Of a DNA stretch of 64,000 bases, positions 1 through 7,509 are shown piece by piece (within the stretch, counting starts at the first letter, position 1; every line of letters starts with the position of its first letter). The notes under the pieces are model-generated. The model was not told the origin of the DNA and did no database searches. It worked only from the letters and a program-made list of their open reading frames with translations. Source of the DNA: Sambucus nigra (Eukaryota; Streptophyta; Magnoliopsida; Dipsacales; Adoxaceae); the NCBI GenBank assembly GCA_949130495.1, contig OX422211.1:635943717-636007716 (forward strand), given 5' to 3'. The position numbers and the translations under genes are program-made.

Positions 1-1169
1 ATCATAGGACCATGCGAAGACATCCATAAATTCCTTTAGCAATTATTCGAGTTGTGCACGCTTATGCTGGTTGAGGGTAGCCCCTATCCTAATCTCATGT
101 AGTTGGATACTAGAACCGAGGTTAATAACAACAGTATCTTCTTCATTAACTTGAACGCGGTTATGTTGTTTATTATTAACCTTATTTAGATCAGTTAAGA
201 ATTGTTCATTTCTAAAACCATCATCATCAAAAGTTTGATTAGAATCCAAACAGTTAATGTAAGGCACATCAAGATACTCAAAATCTTCATTCATGTCATT
301 GATAGGAAAAACAGCACTGAGAACCTCGTTAAAAGAGGACTCAATTACATTTGAACAAGGATAGACAACAGAAGAAGAAAAGGGGTAAACATTAGGATTA
401 GGGGAGATTTCAACAGGTAGAACTGGCGCAGCATGCCAGTTGAGGAGAGGTGTATCAACAACTTTAATCAGGTAGGATGGATCCAGTGATGTAGTGCCTG
501 AGTGAACCATGTAGAGTGCCAGCCCTAGTGTCTGTAAGTTGAAGGAATCTTCGGCGTCACTTTCCTCAGTCTCTTCGATATCTATAATGAGTGGTTGTAC
601 ATGATGTTGGGAACTCTCGGTCCATGGGTAGCTGTCATGGAAGAAGATCTCCATTCTAGGCTTTATCTTCTTGTCTGTATGGTCACACCATGGTTCTGAA
701 AAGCCGCAAAAGGGGAAGTCCTCACCCTCTCTGATGAATCGTTCGTTCAAGGAGTCACCTGGGATAGTCTGGACGTTTTCTAGTCTCCTCTTTGATCAGG
801 ACTGGCGGATCTTTTTGATCTCTTGTTCTGATGGTTGATACCCCAAACCCCAGGGAGTAGCCTTCTTTAGTTCAATCGGCTCCAGTATTCCTTATTGTCT
901 TTGTCCTAGCCCCAGTCTGGGCATGAAGTATATGTTTCTTAACATCTGGATCACATTGATGTTGCCATGAAGGTCGTATTCCGGATAAACTCTTTCTTTG
1001 AAGTCGTCCCTTGCCGGGAGTAGAAGTGGTTCAACTCAAAATCCTGATAGGAGCATATTATTTTACCCGTGCTGTATCTCAAGGATTGGACTGGTTGTAC
1101 TTGCACTATCGGCATTGTCGTCATCGCCCAAGATGGTAATGACCCGTCCGTCGATGAAGAACTTTAATT
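1..1169 (-). pseudogene. Retrotransposon pol segment between protease and reverse transcriptase, broken
   Basis: One minus-strand frame can be followed across the whole segment. It contains a G-patch-like stretch: MPRLGLGQ at about 930, then GILEPIELKK and WGLGYQPSEQE. A long acidic spacer follows, containing the 235-codon open stretch 43-750, and then a conserved NLG...IRIGATL motif that in plant gypsy elements sits immediately before reverse transcriptase. Past a stop at 40-42 the same frame continues as LLKEFMDVFAWSYD, so the window ends at the reverse transcriptase boundary. In-frame stops lie at 1,063-1,065 (TAA), 1,036-1,038 (TGA), 892-894 (TAA), 796-798 (TGA) and 40-42 (TAA), with no frameshift between them. 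The spacer normally has no catalytic role; the G-patch is an RNA-binding type of motif. The piece is non-coding today. Confidence 0.8.
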
Positions 1170-1846
1170 TCTGATGGAGTGAGTAAGACACACCCTTGAT
1201 ACCATGGAGCCAAGGTCGTCCGAGTAACAGGTTGAAATAAGCTGGGATGTCAATAACTTGTAAGGTTTATAGGGCCATCCCCTATTACAAGATTTATGGA
1301 TCCCATCACCTCCCGACGGGTATTATCATATGCACGCACATCAACGGAAGTTGGAGCGAGGTCTCTTTCTATCAGGCCTAAATATTTGAAGGTTCTTAGT
1401 GGGCAAACATTCAGGGCGGATCCATTATCGACAAGAGAGAGTGGCACAACCTTCCCTATAACTTTGATGGAGATATTGAGTGCATGATTATGGTTTGGCC
1501 CAATCTTGGGGATTTCTTCTTCATAAAAGGATAGAATTCGGGTAGAGGTCAAGGATCCGGCCAAATTTACTGCTTCTTTTGGTGTGGTAGAGGGATGAAC
1601 TGTGGGTCCAGTGAGCAACTTGATCAAAGCATTTATGTGTAGCTGAGAAGACATGAAAATCCCCCATAGAGTGATGTTAGCATGAGTTTTCTTTAGTTGA
1701 TCAAGGATATTGCTCTCCTCGAGGGTCATCCCTGGCATAGGAAGGTTTTCCATGCCCTTCTCCTTGTCATTGGTTGGTAGTGAGTTTGGGATCTGGTAAT
1801 GCCTCCCTGATCTGGTTATGTGATTTACTGAAGAAGGGAAGAACAT
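1170..1846 (-). pseudogene. Retrotransposon aspartic protease (retropepsin) domain, frameshifted
   Basis: The open stretch 1,250-1,846 (198 codons) begins with a segment containing HITRSGRHYQ and NITLWGIFMSSQLH, both typical of the region ahead of the protease in plant gypsy polyproteins. The catalytic loop is at residues 138-150: LVDNGSALNVCPL, with Asp140-Asn141-Gly142 in place of the usual D-S/T-G. Near 1,258 the frame shifts, and the C-terminal half resumes as QVIDIPAYFNLLLGRPWLH, which holds the conserved LLGRPWL strand, then GIKGVSYSLHQKLKF. A short piece between INLT and QVID appears to be missing, so a small deletion probably caused the shift. In a living element this enzyme would cleave the Gag-Pol polyprotein. 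The ATG at 1,844-1,846 is not a true start, because the frame continues upstream past a single TAG at 1,868-1,870. Confidence 0.85.
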
Positions 1847-1867
1847 GAACCCTATTTCCTTATCGAT

Positions 1868-2311
1868 CTAGGGTTGTTCTGCTACCTTGTCTATTTCTCC
1901 GAGGAGTTCTTCAAATGATATCATTCCACACATGTCGGCCACCGGGCCAGTTTTCTTTGAAGCTTGTTCTTCATTCGAATCTCTGAATTCTTCTCCCCAT
2001 ACGGTGGCAACAATTCTGTCTTTCCATGTAAAGTCGATGCATTCCACAACTTTAACAGCCTCTTCATATAGGTATTCACAATCTGTGGGGATGTGTAAGT
2101 GTGAAGGGACCAGGCACCCTTGTAGCTTCAAAGCATCGAATAACTTGATACTACTACAAATGTTGTTAGTTTTCCTGAATAATTCTACCATGATTCGGAC
2201 AACATTATCCAGACTGACTTCATTGGTTGGTACTACCCATCTATCTGACTCTCGAGACCATTTCCGTGCTTCTAAGAATAGCGTACTGAACCTTGGGCAA
2301 TCAATGACCAT
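1868..2311 (-). pseudogene. Retrotransposon linker between gag and protease, open fragment
   Basis: This is a 147-codon open stretch in the same frame as the protease, separated from it by one TAG stop, so the two were once one polyprotein. It includes EEAVKVVECIDFTWKDRIVATVWGEEF and an acidic tail. I recognise no catalytic domain. Upstream, gag lies in a different frame, so a frame change falls between about 2,330 and 2,540. The region between gag and protease is poorly conserved among plant gypsy elements, and the assignment rests on position and frame rather than on a motif. Confidence 0.6.
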
Positions 2312-2539
2312 CTGTCAGGGTAATTTCAGCCCGAACTCTAGGAGTTGGTTTAAGACTTCTGGAAATTCCATGCTTCCATTTTCAGAACTGGTACGGACAG
2401 CGATGCATGCTCTGGTAAGGAGTGACCGTGCCAGATCAGTGAGGCTACTAGGATGTTGGAGGAAATATGGGCAAATTTGGGGAGGTATAGGAGATTATAT
2501 GGGCGTGATTTGAGTTGAGGGATCAAATTTTGGGTTATT

Positions 2540-3594
2540 TTCTAAGAAGATGGCATTGGTATGATTTGGAAGTGGGTTGTGAGTCGTGTTTATCTTAGCA
2601 TTGGCTGGTGGGGCGATGGTACCCTGTCAATTAGACCTTGGATTACATTTTTGAGGTGAAAGCATTGGTTGGTGGTATGGCCAGCAGTTTGGTGAAAGGC
2701 ACAGTGAGCATCTGCCTTGAAGTTGCTTGCGAGTGGATTTGTCAATGGACGGGGGTCCAAAGGATTGATAAGGTTTCGTCTTAATAAGGCTTCTTGAACT
2801 TTGGATAGGGGAGCATGGAGCTCAGTGTATTCCTTTCAGACTGGGACATGGCGGCATTCTGGTGCCCATAATGTGGTTGGTTGAGATATGTTATTGATGG
2901 TTGAGACTGCGACACTGGTAGGCTTGTCATATTTTCTGGGGGTGAACTATCCGAACACCTTCTTTGGTTCAACTTCTGTCTTGGCAAGACCCTCCTCGAT
3001 TTCTACTCCTGCTTCTCTGAGAGCTCAAAAATGGGGATAGTATTGTCCTTCCATCGTTGCTCGAACATGGGGTAAGAAGTTTATCTTCACTATGCTGACT
3101 TGTTCTTCCTCGGATGGTCGATTGGTCATGGTTGCTACTTTTTCCCTCCACCGGGTGATAAAGTTACTGACTGATTCTCCAGGGTTCTACTTGAGCATCT
3201 CTAAATCACGGTGGGTGACCTCAAGCTCTTCATTGTATTTATACTGTGACATGAATTCCCGTGTTACATCCTCCTAACTACGAATTCTACACTCTTCGAG
3301 AGACAAAAACCATCGGAGGGCGGTATCCTTTAAAGTTTGTTGAAATAACTGGGCCATCACTTCTTCTGAAGCCCCTAGTAGAGTCATGGAACGGTGATAA
3401 CTTCGGAGATGAATAATGAGGGGTCCACTTCCTCCTAATTTCTTGATATTTGGCATCTTGAACTTCTCGAGCAACCTCTCTTTAGAATAAGGAGACATGT
3501 GGGTGTAGTCCATGTAATTTACTGAGATTCTGACTTGGTCAAACTTCTTGGTGAGCATCATGAGGTCTTCTTTGACTTTGTTCAATTCTTCCAC
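2540..3594 (-). pseudogene. Retrotransposon gag with Cys/His knuckle, multiple in-frame stops
   Basis: The best preserved part (3,274-3,594, 106 codons) carries the core of the plant retrotransposon gag family: FKMPNIKKLGGSGPLIIHL, a block SYHRSMTLLGASEEVMAQLF, then TLKDTALRWFLSLEE. The same frame continues through stops as EFMSQYKYNEELEVTHRDLE, VSNFITRWREKVATMTNRP and VEIEEGLAKTEV, all gag-like. Near 2,640-2,712 it reads CAFHQTAGHTTNQC, a C-x2-H...H-x4-C knuckle-like motif followed by a LKNVIQGLID helix. In-frame stops are at 3,274, 3,187, 3,025, 2,947, 2,836, 2,590 and 2,542, with no frameshift across about 1 kb. Gag would form the virus-like particle and bind element RNA. The ATG at 3,592-3,594 is plausible, because upstream DNA turns into inverted repeats. 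Confidence 0.85.
2640..2712 (-). other. Knuckle-like Cys/His motif inside broken gag
   Basis: The minus-strand reading gives HCAFHQTAGHTTNQCFHLK. The spacing C-x2-H then GH-x4-C matches the nucleocapsid-like motif of many plant Tat-type gag proteins rather than the canonical C-x2-C-x4-H-x4-C knuckle. It is in the gag frame, downstream of five stops. Confidence 0.6.
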
Positions 3595-3613
3595 TACACC
3601 AAATCCTGCGAAT

Positions 3614-3663
3614 GGTCACGCCCCAAGTCCGCGACCAGCTGATCGCGGACTTAAGTCGTGACC
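3614..3663. repeat. Inverted repeat, 7 + 10 bp paired arms
   Basis: The outer arms GGTCACG and CGTGACC pair perfectly, as do the inner arms AAGTCCGCGA and TCGCGGACTT, with an unpaired CCCC/AAGT bulge between them and an 8-bp loop. Confidence 0.75.
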
Positions 3664-3722
3664 CACTCAACATTTGGCGTGACCATATTTATTATCACAC
3701 TAAATTATCGATGCTCTTGAAG

Positions 3723-3772
3723 TGGTCACGGCCCAAGTCTGTCACAGTGGTCGCGGACTTGGGCTGTGACCA
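3723..3772. repeat. Inverted repeat, 17-bp arms with one mismatch
   Basis: The left arm TGGTCACGGCCCAAGTC (3,723-3,739) is complementary to the right arm GACTTGGGCTGTGACCA (3,756-3,772) except at one position. The loop is 16 bp. This is the longest stem in the cluster. Confidence 0.8.
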
Positions 3773-4005
3773 AGTCGTGACCATCTTGGTGCCAAACTCG
3801 CGCCAAAATTCCCTCCAAGCTTGGTCGCAGATGGGTCACGACCCAAGTCCGTGACCCATGGTATGACGAAGAAGAGAGTAAACACATTGAGCGTCATGGC
3901 TTAGGGCCATGACCATTTCTGTGTGTGGGTCACGGCTATGGGCCGTGAGCATTCCTCATTCAAGCACTAGGGTTGATAAAAAAGGGTCACGAATCACAGA
4001 TTGAG

Positions 4006-4028
4006 GGTCACGGATATGGGCCGTGACC
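4006..4028. repeat. Inverted repeat, perfect 8-bp arms
   Basis: GGTCACGG and CCGTGACC flank a 7-bp loop. A close relative with one arm mismatch follows at 4,042-4,064. Confidence 0.7.
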
Positions 4029-4114
4029 ATTTCTTTATATGGGTCACGGCTATAGGCTGTGACCAATAGGCTGTATACATCCCACTTAGCTCCATTAATG
4101 GGTCGCGGTGGGTG

Positions 4115-4137
4115 GGTCACGGCTCTAGGCCGTGACC
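4115..4137. repeat. Inverted repeat, perfect 9-bp arms
   Basis: GGTCACGGC and GCCGTGACC flank a 5-bp loop (TCTAG). It is the right-most member of the cluster. Confidence 0.7.
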
Positions 4138-4140
4138 ACT

Positions 4141-4889
4141 GTTAATCCTAAAACAAAACAAAGCGTCTCAAATTCTCAATTTCCCCGTCATCTTGTTTAT
4201 GTTTCTTCCCCAAACTGTGGCAAAGGTGCGGACATGTTTGAGATCGATGCTGAGGGGAGGGCAAGTTGGTTGGGTGAGTTCCATTAGTCGAGTCGAGGTG
4301 AGGGTATTTTTGGGTTCGATCTTCTCTCAAATGTGGAGTTGCGTTCGGATTCAGATGGTCGGCTTTGGCGGAACAAAGTTTGGGACAGAGAGCGAGAGAA
4401 AAAGTGAACAAAGCGGACCCGATGGATGCTCCACCTAAGCTTCCAACAATGGATTAAATATGTTTAGTTTTGGGTTTCTACTACTCTCCAGATGCATTTA
4501 TTGACACAAAGTTTCATATGTATGTGTTTATTTTTATGATTATTTTCAATTATGTGTTTTGAGCATTGAATTAAAAATTATGAGAGACAATGGCACCTCA
4601 AAATCTGATGAGTTTGCTTGGGTTTGATTGGTTGGAATATGATAATGTCTAAGCATCCATTCTACTTTGGCGTTTGAAGATGGGCCAGAGTTTGATAGAT
4701 TAGTGAAGGAAGAGGAATGGGTTCTTTGGGTTATTTATTTTTTAAAAGTATTTTGTAATGTCTGTAGTAAAAGAATGGGTGTTAAATGTTTTCATAATTT
4801 GTCAGTTTTAGAAATTTCTTTTCATAATTTGTATCTTCTTTTTTCTTAGGAAGATTTCAGTTAGTAATTTTTTTTTATTTTCATATCAT
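4141..4889. other. Unassigned intergenic DNA
   Basis: I recognise no gene. Moderate-length frames are open on both strands at about 4,148-4,438 (81 and 87 codons), but neither shows a known domain. Overlapping open frames on opposite strands without motifs are expected by chance. A purine-rich GAGAGCGAGAGAAAAAG stretch at about 4,388 followed by a short ATG frame (about 4,421-4,456) could look like a 5' leader, but nothing supports a gene there. The stretch after 4,480 becomes AT-rich. Confidence 0.5.
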
Positions 4890-5093
4890 CGACAAAAAAT
4901 TTGGTGTGCTATAATTTTGTTTATCACTTCATCAAAAATTTGGTGTGCTATATTTTGAAATTTTAAACTAACATCATACATTATTTGGTTGTATTTGTTA
5001 TTTGTACTGTAGGATCAAACATTTGGGGTGTTATATCATGGAATTTTATACTAACGTCATACATTACATGGTTGTCTGTTGTTTGTCCCGCAG
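4890..5093. repeat. Degenerate short tandem repeat, ~41 and ~83 bp spacing
   Basis: The motif AAAATTTGGTGTGCTATA occurs near 4,895 and 4,934, and a diverged version (CATTTGGGGTGTTATAT) near 5,018. The segment running from this motif through ACTAACATCATACATTA (4,967) recurs 83 bp later as ACTAACGTCATACATTA (5,050). The origin is unknown. Confidence 0.6.
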
Positions 5094-5172
5094 GTGGTGA
5101 TAAAATTGATAATAACGTTATGGAGACCTTTATTTGGGACACTTTTGGGCCAACACACAACAATCTGTCGAG
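5094..5172 (+). other. Weak exon-like segment between consensus splice sites
   Basis: A pyrimidine-rich stretch ending TTTGTCCCGCAG is followed by 79 bp that stay open in one frame (GGDKIDNNVMETFIWD...) and end at CGAG|GTAATT, a good plant 5' splice site. The upstream side lies in a degenerate repeat and no partner exon was recognised, so this may be chance or a relic. I assign no function. Confidence 0.2.
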
Positions 5173-5587
5173 GTAATTGTAGTAATATTTCTTTTTGTAA
5201 ATCAAAGAAAGTCTTTTTTTCCAATCTCTTTTTTAGAATAGTTTGAGTTAGTTGTTGTTTGGGTGTTAAATGATCATACCCGTGAGGTTCTTTCTCTATT
5301 AAGTATATGAAAATGCTCACAAAATTTCTTAGACACGGGCAACTTTGCGATGCTCACATGGGCATAATAAAATGGATTTCTAAATAGTCATAATGTGTTC
5401 ATGTGTTGAAATTAATGATTTAGTTAGAAAATTTTAATCCGTTTCGTCGTTTCGTCGCATTATCATCACTAACCTTAGGTGCCTTACTAATGCTTTTATT
5501 ATCTTGAAGTTGTATGGATAATTTGATACACGATGCTACGATAATTTAATTCACTAACATGCCGGATTGACACGTGGAGAAGTTATT
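5173..5587. other. AT-rich DNA, nothing recognised
   Basis: There is no coding frame with a known motif, no RNA gene and no clear repeat structure. Confidence 0.5.
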
Positions 5588-5707
5588 AACATATATACAG
5601 TTATTGCATATATTTATGCATATATGCTACTATTTGCATATATGTTGTTATGTTCATATATGCATACAGTTATAGAATATATGCTACTGAATGCATATAT
5701 GCATACA
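5588..5707. repeat. AT-rich tract of GCATATATGC-type palindromes
   Basis: Variants of GCATATATGC and CATATATGCATAC recur through about 120 bp, interspersed with GCTACT and TGTTGTTATG. Several copies are self-complementary. It behaves as a degenerate microsatellite; the open plus-strand frame through it (rich in Tyr, Met and Ala) comes from the repeat and is not a gene. Confidence 0.65.
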
Positions 5708-6613
5708 ACGGATGATGTTTTTAAGACTTTTTCAAACTGGTTCGTAATGGGAAAGTCATAACTGAGCATGACTTCTGATCTTGCCAAAGGCTCAGTAGCA
5801 GTTGCATCGCTTTTCTCTATTCTTGACTGACACTCACTCATTCAAGGCTACTGCGATGTAATTATACTATCATTTATCTTAATGTTTTTCCTTTCATATA
5901 TTACATTGATAAGATTTTTCATCTTTTCCTCACACTTCTGGAAGATTAATGCTAAACATACAAATTAAATTGTACACTCCTTATTTTTTAACAAACTGAG
6001 ATGCCATTCAGAGACCGAAGAATAAAAGAGAAAGCATTTCAAACGTGGACAATTATTGCGATTTGATTTAATTGAACCACTACATTCATCGATGTAAAGT
6101 TTTGATTATTTATTAATAGTTTTGTTATGCGTTTATTGTATTTGAAATTCTATACGTAGTTGATTGTTGTAGTCAAGATGATCGATCAGGTCTATAGTCC
6201 ATCCACTCATAAACATGACAGTTGCAGGTACAGTGGAGGTTAGCACAGCAAAGCCGTGGCCGTGAGGATCAATGGCATTAGTGGACAAGTGTTGAGGATG
6301 AATTGCAGAGTTCAGGTAAAAATATTCCATCCCTCTTCTCTTAGTATATGGACAAAGGTCATATGTAACCTAAGAAAACCAAAGAATCCAACTCAAACAT
6401 TCCTCTACCTACGCAAAAGCCAACCCCAACCCCTATTTTGTTTGAAGGAAGTTTTGTAGCAGCCCCTATATTTTTTTGTAGCAGCCCCCGTACGGTCCCG
6501 TACTTTCATTAATTTTCAAAAATAATTCAGTGGTTTTGTGAGGTAATTTATTTAATTTTATATACCCGTCCTTCATAACACATTGTTTACGTATTGCAGA
6601 TCTGACAAATTGG
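5708..6613. other. Unassigned intergenic DNA
   Basis: I found no supported gene. A slightly less AT-rich patch around 6,225-6,320 stays open for 60-70 codons on both strands but shows no known domain. Two GTAGCAGCCCC copies near 6,457 and 6,478 form a short direct repeat. Confidence 0.45.
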
Positions 6614-6655
6614 ATACCAGTTCTTCATTACATACCAGTTCTTCATCACACACCA
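6614..6655 (+). repeat. Two-copy 18-bp direct repeat
   Basis: ATACCAGTTCTTCATTAC is followed 18 bp later by ATACCAGTTCTTCATCAC, and then by the start of a third copy (ACACCAGG). Confidence 0.7.
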
Positions 6656-6730
6656 GGTACTCTGTACATTAACTAAAGTAGTTATATAATTGATATGCAT
6701 TATCTATTAAATCTTTTAGATGATAAAAGG

Positions 6731-6860
6731 AGTATGGGATAATTATTTGGTTTTGTTTGGTTTGGCTGTTGGATAATTATTGGTTGTTGGTTTGTTGTTG
6801 GATAGTATGTTAGAAAGAGTATGGGATAATTATTGGTTTCATTGTTGGATAATATATTGA
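6731..6860 (+). repeat. GT-rich degenerate direct repeats abutting the satellite
   Basis: GTATGGGATAATTATT occurs twice (near 6,732 and 6,820), and TTGGATAATTATTGG-like units lie between and after. The block ends about 10 bp before the first satellite monomer, so it is the last non-satellite DNA at the border. Confidence 0.6.
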
Positions 6861-6870
6861 AAATACTTTA

Positions 6871-7509
6871 GACTCCCAGTTTCAGAATACGATGATAACT
6901 TGCCAATATCTAGACTTAAACTTAAAAACATGGCACCAACACCTCGCACGGGACCAATATAACTCGTACGAACGGACCGCATGATCACGGGACCCCCGAT
7001 TTGAGAATATGACGATAATTAAAAAATATAAGGACTTAAGCTTAAAAACAAGACGTTAGATAGCAAAAACATGAAACAACTCTCGTACGGACCCGTGAGA
7101 GGCACCAACACCTCTCACGAGACCAATGTAACACGTAGGAATAGACTACGCGATCATAGGACTCCCGATTTGAGAATCTGATGATAATTTTAAAATATGA
7201 GGCCTTAAGCTTAAAAACAAGGCGTTAGAGGGAGAAAACCCAAAACAACCCCCGAACGGCCCCGTGGGTGGTACCAACACCTCCCACGGGACCAATGTTA
7301 CTCGTAGGAAATGACCCCGCAGCCGCGGGACTCCCGGTTTGTGAATCCGATAATAATTTGCATATTTCATGACTTAGGCTAAAAACATGGCTTAAAAACA
7401 TGGCGTTAGTGGGTGAAAACCTAAAATAGCCCCCGAACGACCTCGTGAGTGGCACCAACACCTCCTATGGGACCAATATAACTCGTAGGAACTGATCGCC
7501 CAGCCGCGG
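6871..7509 (+). repeat. Degenerate edge monomers at the left array border
   Basis: The first monomer is only about 120 bp (6,871-6,990), because roughly 50 bp between AACATGG and CACCAACACC are missing. The second (6,991-7,159) keeps 169 bp but has many substitutions, such as an A-rich AATTAAAAAATATAAGG in place of the usual AATTTGCATATTTCTAG. The fourth (7,329-7,509) is 181 bp because TAAAAACATGGC is duplicated (12 bp). Divergence falls quickly to the right. Confidence 0.8.

Larger units (their letters stand above)
1..3610 (-). mobile_element. Degraded Ty3/gypsy LTR retrotransposon, Tat-like, internal region only
   Basis: Read on the minus strand the domains follow Ty3/gypsy order: a gag core (3,594 downward), a Cys/His knuckle-like motif (about 2,640-2,712), a linker, an aspartic protease (1,846-1,170), a G-patch-like spacer, and the FMDVFAWSYD motif that directly precedes reverse transcriptase, at the window edge. 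Reverse transcriptase, RNase H and integrase would lie left of position 1. Neither LTR, primer-binding site nor target-site duplication was identified. The DVFAWSYD motif and the C-x2-H...GH-x4-C knuckle resemble the plant Tat/Ogre group more than Athila; this is from family knowledge and not proven here. At least a dozen in-frame stops and two frame changes show that the copy is non-functional. Confidence 0.88.
3611..4140. repeat. Cluster of short inverted repeats (GGTCACGG / CCGTGACC family)
   Basis: At least seven stem-loop-capable inverted repeats with related arms lie within ~530 bp: 3,614-3,663, 3,723-3,772, 3,893-3,913, 3,930-3,948, 4,006-4,028, 4,042-4,064 and 4,115-4,137. The shared core is GGTCACGGC ... 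GCCGTGACC with loops of 5-16 bp, plus unpaired half-sites between them. The cluster starts just upstream of the gag start in the element's orientation, so it may be its 5' untranslated region or a separate minisatellite next to it. No coding sequence is recognised here. Confidence 0.75.

Noticed and set aside
1250..2513. Plus-strand open frames at 1,296-1,487 and 1,887-2,513 as genes.
   Set aside because: They lie antisense to recognisable retrotransposon protease and linker sequence and show no domain of their own.
1..4140. A 5' LTR or primer-binding site for the retrotransposon right of 3,600.
   Set aside because: I could not find a tRNA-complementary site next to a CA end, nor a second copy of any long terminal sequence within the window.
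4148..4438. Overlapping plus- and minus-strand frames as a small gene.
   Set aside because: Neither translation shows a known motif, and both strands being open over the same 260 bp points to chance.
5567..5841. Open frame rich in Tyr, Met and Ala as a membrane peptide.
   Set aside because: Its composition comes directly from the ATATATGC repeat; there is no flanking gene structure.
6720..6870. An LTR end or target-site duplication at the satellite border.
   Set aside because: No TG...CA terminus or matching short duplication could be found; only GT-rich direct repeats are visible.
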